From positions 124,001 to 188,000 of the forward strand of contig NZ_JADOET010000001.1 in assembly GCF_015645385.1 (NCBI RefSeq): DNA of 64,000 nucleotides, given 5' to 3'. The notes below the pieces were generated by a model. The model did not search any database. It was not told where the DNA came from and worked only from the letters and a program-made list of their open reading frames with translations. The first letter of the stretch is position 1. Every line of letters begins with the position of its first letter. Shown here piece after piece: positions 17,105 to 27,026 of the stretch. The stretch is from Winogradskyella marina. GTDB taxonomy: Bacteria; Bacteroidota; Bacteroidia; Flavobacteriales; Flavobacteriaceae. Both the position numbers and the translations under genes were made by a program.

Positions 17105-18067
17105 ATGCAGCTTCAAGACCTTACATATTTATTACAACACCCAGAAGCCATTACAGCATCTCAGACCGAAACGCTTTCTTCGGCAATTAAAGAGTATCCT
17201 TATTTTCAACCTTTAAGAGCTTTATACCTTAAAGGCTTAAAACAGAAAGAAAGTTATAAATACAATAATGCTTTAAAAATCACAGCTGCTCATACTACAG
17301 ATCGCAGTGTGCTTTTCGAATATATTACGTCGGCTGTTTTCAATCAAAATGAAATATCTGAACAAATAAAACAGAATACAGAATATATAAAAGCTATAGA
17401 AGTTAATGAAGTAGATGATATTTCTGTTAATAAAAGCGTTACTATAGATGATGCTTTAAAAGAACACATTAAGGCAACAGAAGGTGTTTTAGATCCAGGA
17501 CTATTTGAGGTAAAACCATTACCAAAACCTCGATTAGAACCAAAAATTGAAGATTCAATTATTGCTGTTGATGTTAAAAACATAACACCAGAAAAAGAAC
17601 TCGAAATTGGGAAACCTTTAGAATTTGATAAAACTGAAAATCATTCATTTACAGAATGGCTAAAAATTACGAGTTTTAAACCTATAAACAGAGATAAAAA
17701 TGAAGCTAAAGTTGATTCAGAACTAGAATCTGAAACAGAAATTGAGGCAGAAAATGACGTTTCAAAACCCGAAACCGAATCTCCACTTGACAAAAAACTA
17801 GCTCTTATAGATAAGTTTATAACCGAAAACCCAAAGATTAAACCCATCTCTGACAACACACCAAAGCCTAAGCTAGTTAACAATGACAACGCTATTTCAG
17901 ACAGTTTAATGACTGAAACTTTGGCACGAATATATTTAGAACAAAAAAACTATGATAAGGCAATTCAATCTTACAAAATTTTAAGTTTGAAATATCCAGA
18001 AAAAAGTAGTTTCTTTGCACACCAAATAAAATTGGTACAAGAGTTAAAAGATAATAATACAAAATAA
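17105..18067 (+). CDS. Hypothetical protein with C-terminal TPR-like segment
   Basis: The 320-residue cytoplasmic-looking protein has no signal peptide. The N-terminal part (DLTYLLQHPEAITASQTETLSSAIKEYPYFQPLRALYLKGLK) and the C-terminal segment (ETLARIYLEQKNYDKAIQSYKILSLKYPEKSSFFAHQI) look like TPR helices, joined by a long charged region rich in Glu and Lys. It is encoded between lptE and secG with spacings of four bases and one base, so it is part of that operon. Its role is unknown; a scaffold function is only inference. Confidence 0.7.
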   Translation: MQLQDLTYLLQHPEAITASQTETLSSAIKEYPYFQPLRALYLKGLKQKESYKYNNALKITAAHTTDRSVLFEYITSAVFNQNEISEQIKQNTEYIKAIEVNEVDDISVNKSVTIDDALKEHIKATEGVLDPGLFEVKPLPKPRLEPKIEDSIIAVDVKNITPEKELEIGKPLEFDKTENHSFTEWLKITSFKPINRDKNEAKVDSELESETEIEAENDVSKPETESPLDKKLALIDKFITENPKIKPISDNTPKPKLVNNDNAISDSLMTETLARIYLEQKNYDKAIQSYKILSLKYPEKSSFFAHQIKLVQELKDNNTK

Positions 18068-18068
18068 A

Positions 18069-18419
18069 ATGAGTGCATTTTCAATTTTTCTAATACTAAT
18101 CGTAATCGTTGCCTTCTTACTTGTTATAGTAATTATGGTACAAAACCCTAAAGGCGGAGGATTATCATCATCTTTTGGTGGTGGTGGCACACAGCAAATG
18201 GGTGGAGTTCAAAAAACTGGTGACTTTTTAGATAAGAGTACATGGTTTTTAGCAACAGCATTAATCGTTTTAATCTTAGCATCTAATTTAACCATTAATT
18301 CTGGTGGAAACATCGAATCTAAGGCTTACGATGCAGACGAAACAACAGAAATGCCAATGTCGACTCCAGCACCTACAACTAACGATGCAGGAACCTCAGA
18401 AGATACATCAGGACAATAA
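18069..18419 (+). CDS. secG: Preprotein translocase subunit SecG
   Basis: The 116-residue protein has the SecG layout: a first membrane helix (about residues 3-24), a Gly-rich loop with QNPKGGGLSSSFGGGG, a second helix (about residues 53-75) and a hydrophilic tail. It is an accessory subunit of the SecYEG channel in the inner membrane. The tail (about 40 residues rich in Thr, Glu, Pro) is longer than in Escherichia coli. It is followed by a strong terminator. Confidence 0.92.
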   Translation: MSAFSIFLILIVIVAFLLVIVIMVQNPKGGGLSSSFGGGGTQQMGGVQKTGDFLDKSTWFLATALIVLILASNLTINSGGNIESKAYDADETTEMPMSTPAPTTNDAGTSEDTSGQ

Positions 18420-18443
18420 CGAGGTTATTTCCATAAATACATG

Positions 18444-18473
18444 AAGCCAACTTTTTTAAGTTGGCTTTTTTTA
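18444..18473 (+). terminator. Rho-independent terminator after secG
   Basis: Arms AGCCAACTT and AAGTTGGCT enclose a four-base loop and are followed by a T-run. This separates the miaB-secG transcript from groESL. Confidence 0.9.
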
Positions 18474-18496
18474 TTCTATAACGTTCGACAATTAGG

Positions 18497-18515
18497 GTCT
18501 GAAACTTTGTCAGAC
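18497..18515 (+). promoter_or_regulatory. Inverted repeat upstream of groES
   Basis: GTCTGA and TCAGAC form a perfect 6-base inverted repeat with a 7-base spacer about 90 bases before the groES start. No CIRCE element (TTAGCACTC-N9-GAGTGCTAA) is seen in the gap. It may be an operator, but this is inference. Confidence 0.4.
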
Positions 18516-18605
18516 TTTCTGCCTTGGCATAATTTTCGAACTAAACCAACCTGCCTGTCAAAGGACAGTAGCATTAATAATTAAACAACTAAAAACATAT
18601 AACAA

Positions 18606-18881
18606 ATGGGCTTAAACATTAAACCATTAGCAGACCGTGTTCTTGTAGAACCAAAGGAAGCTGAAACTAAAACAGCTTCAGGTATTATTATTCCAGATAA
18701 TGCAAAAGAAAAACCACAAAAAGGAACTGTAATTGCCATTGGTAATGGTAAAAAAGACGAACCTTTAACGGTAAAGGTTGGTGACACTGTTCTCTATGGA
18801 AAATACGGAGGCACTGAGCTTAAGTTAGAAGGCAAAGATTATTTAATGATGCGTGAGAGCGATATTCTTGCAATTATTTAA
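18606..18881 (+). CDS. groES: Co-chaperonin GroES
   Basis: The 91-residue protein is a standard 10-kDa chaperonin: it opens with [12 protein letters not shown], has the mobile-loop region around [18 protein letters not shown] and ends with the [14 protein letters not shown] strand. It caps the GroEL folding chamber. groEL follows, but the gap of about 105 bases is filled by an inserted palindromic repeat. Confidence 0.97.
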   Translation: MGLNIKPLADRVLVEPKEAETKTASGIIIPDNAKEKPQKGTVIAIGNGKKDEPLTVKVGDTVLYGKYGGTELKLEGKDYLMMRESDILAII

Positions 18882-18900
18882 CCATAACAAACTTAAATTC

Positions 18901-20621
<1,721 letters not shown>

Positions 20622-20693
20622 TTTGTATAGAACAAACACATAAATTATATACTGGTACAAGTAACATCAGTGTGTATAACACTATAACGTTAA

Positions 20694-20724
20694 AAAAGCC
20701 TTTGATTTTCATCAAAGGCTTTTG
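20694..20724 (+). terminator. Terminator after groEL
   Basis: Arms AAAGCCTTTGAT and ATCAAAGGCTTT with a four-base loop, followed by a T-rich run. Confidence 0.88.
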
Positions 20725-20755
20725 TTTTAATTAGAAGTTATAAAGCACACTACAT

Positions 20756-20791
20756 AAAAAAAAAGCCCGAATTGTCATTCGGGCTTTCTTA
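20756..20791 (-). terminator. Terminator after the HMA-domain gene
   Basis: Arms AAAGCCCGAAT and ATTCGGGCTTT. The long T-run lies on the minus-strand side, so it mainly serves the gene ending at 20820. Confidence 0.85.
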
Positions 20792-20819
20792 ATTATTTTA
20801 TGACCTATCTAAAATAATT

Positions 20820-21194
20820 TTATTGACCGTCTTCTTTCTCCTCGACGTCATGGTCTTTTCTAACTTGTTCATCGCGATACTTACAACAAGCGTGTATTGA
20901 ATTGTATTGTTCTTCTGTAGCTTTAATTTCTTTGGTGTCATGACCAACAGAAGCTACCTTTTTAGAAATAGTTTTTAAATTCGTTTTACGTTCATCAAAA
21001 ATAAGTTTCAACTCATGTGTGCTGATTGTCCACACAGCAGATTTTACACCTTTGGTTCTAATCGCTGCTTTTTCAATGCGCTCTTTACACATACCACAAA
21101 CACCATCAACTTCTATTGTCGCTTTTTTGTTTTTGTCTTGTGCAAATGCTAGTGTAGTTACTAATAATGTAAAGATTAAAATTACGTTTTTCAT
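20820..21194 (-). CDS. Secreted heavy-metal-associated (HMA) domain protein
   Basis: The 124-residue protein has a signal peptide (LIFTLLVTTLAFAQ) and then one HMA fold with the metal-binding motif GVCGMCKERIEKA (CxxC near residues 33-36). A second potential thiol site, HACCKYRDEQ, lies near the C-terminus. It resembles MerP-like periplasmic carriers of copper or related soft metals. It is followed on the same strand, upstream-to-downstream, by the TonB receptor gene at 21290, suggesting one metal-handling unit. The metal is not determined. Confidence 0.82.
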   Translation of the reverse strand: MKNVILIFTLLVTTLAFAQDKNKKATIEVDGVCGMCKERIEKAAIRTKGVKSAVWTISTHELKLIFDERKTNLKTISKKVASVGHDTKEIKATEEQYNSIHACCKYRDEQVRKDHDVEEKEDGQ

Positions 21195-21205
21195 ATTATT
21201 TGATT

Positions 21206-21230
21206 TTTGTCATTCCTGCCAAAGCAGAAA
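21206..21230. repeat. Half copy of the TGTCATTCC palindromic repeat
   Basis: A single hairpin beginning TGTCATTCCTGC with arm AGCAG matches the right half of the element at 18901-18975. It sits in the leader of the HMA gene. Confidence 0.55.
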
Positions 21231-21289
21231 TCTATTTGTTTACAATTAAATTTTTCTATTTATTAAATGACTGTGCTGGTAAGAATTGG

Positions 21290-23524
21290 TTACTTTATCC
21301 TAAAACGCAATCCTGCATAATACATACTGCCAAAAATTGGACCGTACACAAAATTACTATCAAAATTTGAGCCAAATGGATTATCTGCGCCTATTACAGG
21401 ATTGTCTTGACGCACATTAGTCACATTTTCTCCTCCTAAATATACTTCAAATTTTGGAGAAAATACTTTAGTGACTTGTAAATTCAACGTTCCTACCGTT
21501 GGTGTTTCGTCTGGCAATTGATATTGCGGCGCACTTAAATCTGTACTCGGAAAACGTTGCGCACTTAACCAATTATAGGTCGCATCAAATTTCCACTGCG
21601 AATTATTCTTTATTTCCGTTTCATAAGATGCATTAGTAAATAAGCGATGCTTTGGCACTAGTGGTTTTTCTAATTGACCAGATTCATAATCAGTTTGTAT
21701 GTCATAATACTTATATGCCATTCGTAAATCAAAATGCTCAAAAGCGTTATAATTAAATTCAAACTGAAAACTATTAGCATAGCTATCTCCTTCTAAATTA
21801 TAAAAGTTAACTTCAAAGGGGTTTTCCCAATCGACCACCACTTGATTCTGAAAATCAGTCCTATAAAAATCGAAAGTAACATCTGCTTTTCTATCAAATA
21901 GGTTAAAGCCTTGCAAATAGCTTATTCCATAATTCCATGCAATTTCAGGATCTAACCCATAAACTTTTCCGCCTGAATTTAATATGTTGATTTGTCTAGA
22001 GCTCGCAAACATATTTTGGTTTTCAGCAAAAATATTAGCACTTCGTTTTCCTCTTCCTATTGAGAATCTTAACGCTGATTTCTCCCAAGGTGTATAACGC
22101 AAATGGAAACGAGGTGTTACAAAAAAGCCTAATCTATTGTGCTGATCGGCTCGTATGCCAGCTGTCATTGTTAAATCATCTAAGTTATCGAAAGCATACT
22201 CAAAAAATCCACCTACGGAATTTTCTGTACGTTCATAATCCGTTGTATTCACCAATTCATCAAAATGATCGTAAGTAAAACTCAAACCTGTCTTGACTTT
22301 ATGACGCGAATCTGAAATAATAGAACTATAAATTACATTAGAATAAAAACTATTATGCTGAATATCATATTGATTCAATCCAAAATACGAATCTTGTTCA
22401 TGATGACTAAACGCCATTTGAACTCCAAGGTTTTGATATGGAATTTCCGGATTAACATAACCTAATTTTGTTGTCAATTCAAAACGTTCAGAATTTATTT
22501 CGCTTCCCCAAGCATTAGTTGTTCCACTATCCGTATCCGGATCAAAATCGACTTCACCTGCCTGTTTTTCATCATTTAGGTATTTCAAATTAATGAAGGT
22601 AACAATGCCTTTTTCAGGGTTGGTATATTGCCAACGGTTCATAACATTAATCTGATTGTAAAGTGGCATATCTAAAAACCCGTCGTCATTAACATCGTGC
22701 TTTTCTTGATGCGTATTACCATGCAAGTACAAACCTGTACTCCACTTCTCAGACACTTTAGTATTAAAATGCGTGTTTAGCTCTAACCGCTCGCTAGAAG
22801 CTCCATAAAGATTTACAAAAAGTTTATCATCGGTTGAAGGTTTAACAAGTTCGGCATTTATTTGACCAGCAATACTCTCAAAACCATTAACCACACTTCC
22901 TGTTCCTTTGGTAATCTGAATACTTTCTACCCAAGTACCAGGAATAAAACTTAAACCATAAGCCTGAGATGCGCCTCTAATAGCAGGAATATTCTCCGTT
23001 GCAATCAAAATATACGGAGAGGTTAAACCCAACATCTTTATTTGTCGTGTTCCTGTAACCGCATCAGCAAAATTAACATCAATAGATGGGTTGGTTTCAA
23101 AGCTTTCTGCCAAGTTACAGCAAGCCGCTTTTAGCAGCTCATCACTAGTAACTGTAAATGTATTGGCGGCTTTTAAGTAGGATTTTTGGGTTGCTTGATT
23201 TCGCGATGTGATTTCTACAGCATCTAACTCATCGCTAGCTTGAAGCACATGTTTTATGTGCTTGTTTTTATTAACTATTAACGTATCTGTTTTAAAGCCT
23301 ACATAACTAATAACTAACTCGTTATATGAAAACTTATATGGTAATGTAAATGTGCCGTCTTCAGCTGTAATTGCTCCGATTGAGGAATCTAACCAGTAAA
23401 CATTTGCACCAGGTAATGGCATTTCTTTTCCGCTGCTAGTTTCTAAAACAACGCCTTTTAATTGGTCTTGTGCTGATAACATAAGCGACAAGAACAAGAA
23501 TTTAATAACTAAATATCTTTTCAT
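21290..23524 (-). CDS. TonB-dependent receptor, probably for a metal complex
   Basis: The 744-residue outer-membrane receptor has a signal peptide, an N-terminal CarboxypepD_reg-like domain (LKGVVLETSSGKEMPLPGANVYW), a plug domain (around IQITKGTGSVVNGFESIAGQINAEL) and a C-terminal barrel ending in GLRFRIK. The plug starts with an unusual Cys pair (KAACCNLAESFETNPSIDV, near residue 135), which fits soft-metal binding. Neighbours are an HMA protein and an HYC_CC_PP protein, which supports copper or a similar metal as cargo by inference. It is shorter than SusC-type receptors. Confidence 0.88.
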   Translation of the reverse strand: MKRYLVIKFLFLSLMLSAQDQLKGVVLETSSGKEMPLPGANVYWLDSSIGAITAEDGTFTLPYKFSYNELVISYVGFKTDTLIVNKNKHIKHVLQASDELDAVEITSRNQATQKSYLKAANTFTVTSDELLKAACCNLAESFETNPSIDVNFADAVTGTRQIKMLGLTSPYILIATENIPAIRGASQAYGLSFIPGTWVESIQITKGTGSVVNGFESIAGQINAELVKPSTDDKLFVNLYGASSERLELNTHFNTKVSEKWSTGLYLHGNTHQEKHDVNDDGFLDMPLYNQINVMNRWQYTNPEKGIVTFINLKYLNDEKQAGEVDFDPDTDSGTTNAWGSEINSERFELTTKLGYVNPEIPYQNLGVQMAFSHHEQDSYFGLNQYDIQHNSFYSNVIYSSIISDSRHKVKTGLSFTYDHFDELVNTTDYERTENSVGGFFEYAFDNLDDLTMTAGIRADQHNRLGFFVTPRFHLRYTPWEKSALRFSIGRGKRSANIFAENQNMFASSRQINILNSGGKVYGLDPEIAWNYGISYLQGFNLFDRKADVTFDFYRTDFQNQVVVDWENPFEVNFYNLEGDSYANSFQFEFNYNAFEHFDLRMAYKYYDIQTDYESGQLEKPLVPKHRLFTNASYETEIKNNSQWKFDATYNWLSAQRFPSTDLSAPQYQLPDETPTVGTLNLQVTKVFSPKFEVYLGGENVTNVRQDNPVIGADNPFGSNFDSNFVYGPIFGSMYYAGLRFRIK

Positions 23525-23598
23525 TTGTTTGATTTATAAGTATAACTTAATCGTGCATAAACTGCACTATTTTAATGTTTCAAAAAGTTATATCTAAA

Positions 23599-24021
23599 TC
23601 AAATTAGGTAAGTTTCATCTAGGACTTGTATATCCTTGATGAGTAGCGGTGAAACATAATCTTTGTGAGGAATGACTTGATTTGATACGTCTTCAAAAAG
23701 ATTAAGGTAAGAATAGCTATAAGCTATTAAAACGTGTTGTTGAATAACCTCAAAGTCTTCAAACGATGTAATGATTATTTCAGAAAGTCCTTCAATAACA
23801 TCAATTTCATCTTTACAACAATCGTTTATAATGGTCTTTGATTCATTCAAATCATCATTGATAGCAATATCATCTTCGCACTTTTCAGATTCTGAAAATA
23901 TAGCAACATCAATTAAAACATCACCACAAAAGTGTTTTTCTATGGTTAATGATAAGGTTGATAACAACACCAATAACGATAGGACTACAGAAAATGTTTT
24001 ATATGTGTATGAAAATTTCAC
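23599..24021 (-). CDS. HYC_CC_PP family small secreted protein
   Basis: The 140-residue protein has an N-terminal hydrophobic signal (FSVVLSLLVLLSTLSLTIEKHFCGD). It then has the spaced cysteine signature that names the family: a HxC motif (HFC, near residue 31), a lone Cys (EKCEDD), and a CC pair (NDCCKDEI). These proteins usually lie beside TonB receptors and HMA proteins, as here, so a role in sensing or binding metal in the envelope is likely but unproven. It has about 75 bases to the receptor start. Confidence 0.75.
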   Translation of the reverse strand: MKFSYTYKTFSVVLSLLVLLSTLSLTIEKHFCGDVLIDVAIFSESEKCEDDIAINDDLNESKTIINDCCKDEIDVIEGLSEIIITSFEDFEVIQQHVLIAYSYSYLNLFEDVSNQVIPHKDYVSPLLIKDIQVLDETYLI

Positions 24022-24071
24022 GATGCAAAGCTACAAAATTATTAAATTCTCAGCATATGATTTAATAACAT

Positions 24072-24500
24072 TTAACGATTTAGCTTATGGTAATAAAAAG
24101 CTGGCAAAAGCAAAATTAACCCAATTGGCTGAATTAAAAAGCGTCTAATATTAAAAAACAAGTAGTAATCTTCTTGCTTAGGATTTATTACAAAATATAA
24201 AAAAGGAATGAGTAATAAAACATACGCTATGGAAAATATTAAAACCGAAAACTTAACAATGCTTTTATCTTTAAAGATGATGTATAAAATACCTAAAGAA
24301 ATCACAGTATTTAAAACAAATCGCAATGTTGTATACAACACAAGTTTAGCAATTTCTCGTCTTGGGCTATCCATATATAAATAGTCATTTTCAAAGAACG
24401 ACAAATATGGGTCGTAAAATAGAATGTTTTCAAAAGCTCTTATTAAAATTAAAAGCAAGATCAGAATTCCAACTATTATATAGGAGACTATTTTACTCAT
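24072..24500 (-). CDS. Exosortase F-associated membrane protein
   Basis: The 142-residue protein has four hydrophobic segments and matches the exosortase F system-associated family, with the early FYDPYLSFFENDYL segment and the LRFVLNTVISLGILY helix. The gene overlaps the xrtF gene by eight bases, giving translational coupling. Its biochemical role is unknown. Its only known partner is XrtF, with which it forms a two-gene unit in Flavobacteriia. Confidence 0.85.
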   Translation of the reverse strand: MSKIVSYIIVGILILLLILIRAFENILFYDPYLSFFENDYLYMDSPRREIAKLVLYTTLRFVLNTVISLGILYIIFKDKSIVKFSVLIFSIAYVLLLIPFLYFVINPKQEDYYLFFNIRRFLIQPIGLILLLPAFYYHKLNR

Positions 24501-25044
24501 TTTGATTCAACTTTTTAGAAAATCGATTCACCCAAACCATCCAAAGCAGAAAAACAGTACCATAAATTATCAATGGGAAAATTACAGAATGTAGAATTTC
24601 TCTTCTCCATGGATAATGATAAAGTCCTATGGATAAAATTACAATCCTAATTAAATTGAATGCATAAATAATTATACTACCTGCTAAGCCATATAATACG
24701 GTAGTTTTAATTTTACCTGCAAAAGCAATTATAAAAGACAAAAACAAAATAATGACGCTTATGGCATTACAGCCTTCAATAACTCGTGCCAAGTACTTTC
24801 CGTTAATAATCAGTTTCATTGACGGTTCATTAGGATGTGGCATAATACGAGACTCATAACCCAAACCATTTAATAAAACATTGGTTTGTTCTGCCACTAA
24901 ATGGGTTAAGTAATCCGGATAAAAGTGAGAACCATCTGACACATTTAAATAGAGATTATAACCTATAGTTAAAACACCATAAACAATCAAAAAAGTGACT
25001 ATAAAACGAATTACAGATTTATATTTTACTAAAAGTGCCTTCAA
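24493..25044 (-). CDS. xrtF: Exosortase family protein XrtF
   Basis: The 183-residue integral membrane protease/transpeptidase carries the exosortase triad: Cys in EGCNAISVI (C92), Arg in NLIRIVILS (R133) and His in LHSVIFPLII (H152). The family cleaves a C-terminal sorting signal from exported proteins. XrtF is the short form seen in Flavobacteriia. No protein with an obvious cognate C-terminal signal is found in this window, so its substrates lie elsewhere. It begins 53 bases away from the divergent fRMsr gene. Confidence 0.9.
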   Translation of the reverse strand: MKALLVKYKSVIRFIVTFLIVYGVLTIGYNLYLNVSDGSHFYPDYLTHLVAEQTNVLLNGLGYESRIMPHPNEPSMKLIINGKYLARVIEGCNAISVIILFLSFIIAFAGKIKTTVLYGLAGSIIIYAFNLIRIVILSIGLYHYPWRREILHSVIFPLIIYGTVFLLWMVWVNRFSKKLNQNE

Positions 25045-25109
25045 AAGTTTCTAATGTTAGTTTGGTGTTAAATTTATAAAAACAGTATTTTAAAACAGTG
25101 TATTTTAGA

Positions 25110-25117
25110 TACTTTTG
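25110..25117 (+). promoter_or_regulatory. Bacteroidota -10 box for the GAF-domain gene
   Basis: TACTTTTG matches TAnnTTTG and lies 20 bases before the ATG at 25137. The in-frame ATG at 25098 would start upstream of the box, so the 25137 start is preferred. Confidence 0.65.
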
Positions 25118-25136
25118 CAAAAAGTTTTTTACACCT

Positions 25137-25595
25137 ATGAATTTACAAGAGTTAAAGCCCGAAATAAAATCTATTATTGAACAGAGTAACCTTTCTGTAG
25201 ATCAACGTTTATTAAAAATTTGTGAAACTCTAGAAGCTAATATAAGTTATTATAATTGGGTTGGGTTTTACTTTAAAAACGGAGACAAAAACGAATTAAA
25301 ATTAGGCCCTTACGTTGGTGAGCCAACAGATCATACTATAATACCGTTTGGTAAAGGTATTTGCGGACAAGTTGCCATTAGTAACAAAAACTTTGTAGTG
25401 CCAGATGTGGCTGCACAAGATAATTATATTGCGTGTAGTATAACCGTTAAGGCAGAAATTGTAATTCCTATCTTTGTGAATGATGAAAATATAGGTCAAA
25501 TTGATATAGACTCTAACACTCCTGACCCATTTACTGAAGCAGATGAACGATTTTTAGAATTTGTGTGCAAAAAAGTAGCTAGTATACTCAACTAA
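25137..25595 (+). CDS. GAF domain protein, free methionine-(R)-sulfoxide reductase
   Basis: The product is a single GAF domain of about 152 residues (MNLQELKPEIKSII). It has the fRMsr cysteines GKGICGQVA and NYIACS, followed by EIVIPIFVNDENIGQIDIDS. It reduces free methionine-R-sulfoxide. The family name msrC is often used, but I leave the symbol blank as paralogy is possible. The start is chosen from the promoter box at 25110. It faces xrtF divergently and the permease gene at 25629 convergently. Confidence 0.85.
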   Translation: MNLQELKPEIKSIIEQSNLSVDQRLLKICETLEANISYYNWVGFYFKNGDKNELKLGPYVGEPTDHTIIPFGKGICGQVAISNKNFVVPDVAAQDNYIACSITVKAEIVIPIFVNDENIGQIDIDSNTPDPFTEADERFLEFVCKKVASILN

Positions 25596-25628
25596 AAGTA
25601 CTCAGATTACTTTTGTTAAAAGGAAAAA

Positions 25629-26882
25629 CTACATTCCTGTACGTATCGCTTCTACAGGATCTAAGCGTGAAGCCGATAATGCAGGAATAACACCTGATAT
25701 TAAGCCTATTATTGAAGATATAAAAAATCCAAGAGCCATATTTTGAGGCGATAGTACAAATTCAAATTCCTCTACAGCACTACTTCCTATTATAGTTCCT
25801 ATCCATACTAAAACCAAACCTACTAAGCCGCCAACTACAGCAAGAATAACAGCTTCAAATAGAAACTGAAACAATATAAACTTATTCTTAGCACCTAATG
25901 ATTTCTGTATTCCTATCAGATTCGTTCGTTCTTTAACGCTTACAAACATAATATTGGCAATTCCGAAACCACCTACTAAAAGTGAAAAACCACTAATAAC
26001 CCAACCTATTAGATTTAAACTACCTATTATAGTATCAATAACATCTTGAAATCCGGACAAAACACTGATAAAAAATGTGTCAATTTCATCAGGTTTCAAA
26101 CCTCGTTTAGTTCGCATTACTTGTGTGATTTCGGCTTTTACCCCTTCAACATCAGCACCTTTTTCTGGTTTAATGATTACAATATATTTCATAAAAGGGT
26201 TATTATCGCCATATCGATTTCTCACATAATTAGCTGGAAGAAATATTGAAACATCATTACTATCTCCAAACAAACCAGACCCCTCTTTTTTAACAACTCC
26301 GATAACGGTAAACTTCTGACCATACAAGCGTACTTTTTTACCGATGGGTTCTAACTCACCAAAAAGAGATTTTGCAATTTCTGATCCTATAACGACAACA
26401 GGTCGACCAGAATTAGATTCAGACTCGTTGTAAAAACGCCCCTTTTCAAATTCCATAACTTGTATATCAATAAACTCATGTGAAACTACAACCGTATTTA
26501 CACTGCTTACCAATTCAGATTCGTACCTAATATTTTCGCGTTTTACAAACAACTGTAATGCTACATGCTCCGCTTCTGCAACAGACGATTTTATACTTCT
26601 ATATTCATTAAAAGAGACCTCATCAAAAGTTTCTCTTTGCCAACGCGGCACGTCTGTTGGACCAAAAGACATATTCGCTAAATACATGGTATTACTGTCT
26701 AAAGAACTCAGTTGACCTTGTATCGTTTTGTCTAATGAATCAACCGCAGCTAAAACAGCTATAATAGAAAATATCCCAACTGTAACACCTAAAAGTGATA
26801 AGAATGTCCTTAGTTTATTGGTGCGAAGCGCATTTATCGCGAATGAAAAACTCTCTTTTAATAAACGTAAATAGACCAGCAT
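25629..26882 (-). CDS. MacB/FtsX-type ABC transporter permease
   Basis: The 417-residue protein has one N-terminal membrane helix (about residues 23-45), a large periplasmic MacB_PCD domain and three C-terminal helices of the FtsX fold, ending with the hallmark SGVIPALSASRLDPVEAIR. Such permeases pair with an ATPase and a membrane-fusion protein, usually for efflux or mechanotransmission. Neither partner is adjacent here, so it may be an orphan subunit. A function in drug or lipoprotein export cannot be chosen from sequence. Confidence 0.9.
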   Translation of the reverse strand: MLVYLRLLKESFSFAINALRTNKLRTFLSLLGVTVGIFSIIAVLAAVDSLDKTIQGQLSSLDSNTMYLANMSFGPTDVPRWQRETFDEVSFNEYRSIKSSVAEAEHVALQLFVKRENIRYESELVSSVNTVVVSHEFIDIQVMEFEKGRFYNESESNSGRPVVVIGSEIAKSLFGELEPIGKKVRLYGQKFTVIGVVKKEGSGLFGDSNDVSIFLPANYVRNRYGDNNPFMKYIVIIKPEKGADVEGVKAEITQVMRTKRGLKPDEIDTFFISVLSGFQDVIDTIIGSLNLIGWVISGFSLLVGGFGIANIMFVSVKERTNLIGIQKSLGAKNKFILFQFLFEAVILAVVGGLVGLVLVWIGTIIGSSAVEEFEFVLSPQNMALGFFISSIIGLISGVIPALSASRLDPVEAIRTGM

Positions 26883-26992
26883 GCAAGGTTTGTTTTATAA
26901 CATTTTAAAGATAGGACGTTTTCAACAATATATTGTTACAAAAAACTTAAAGAAACTCATTTTTGGATTAAGTTTTTCTTTTTGAATATGCG

Positions 26993-27000
26993 TACTTTTG
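26993..27000 (+). promoter_or_regulatory. Bacteroidota -10 box for purH
   Basis: TACTTTTG matches TAnnTTTG and lies 27 bases before the purH ATG at 27027. It overlaps an upstream in-frame ATG (26982), which argues against that start. Confidence 0.65.
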
Positions 27001-27026
27001 CAGCATCAAAAACACAACACAACATT

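Noticed and set aside
18524-18539. TTGGCA...TTCGA resembling a sigma-54 promoter upstream of groES
   Set aside because: The -24 GG is present, but the -12 GC is replaced by GA, so the match is too weak.
23771-24148. Plus-strand frame opposite the HYC_CC_PP gene
   Set aside because: It is antisense to the HYC_CC_PP gene and the end of the exosortase-associated gene, with no recognisable protein features.
26982-27026. Upstream in-frame ATG for purH
   Set aside because: It lies before the TACTTTTG -10 box and would add residues not found in PurH.
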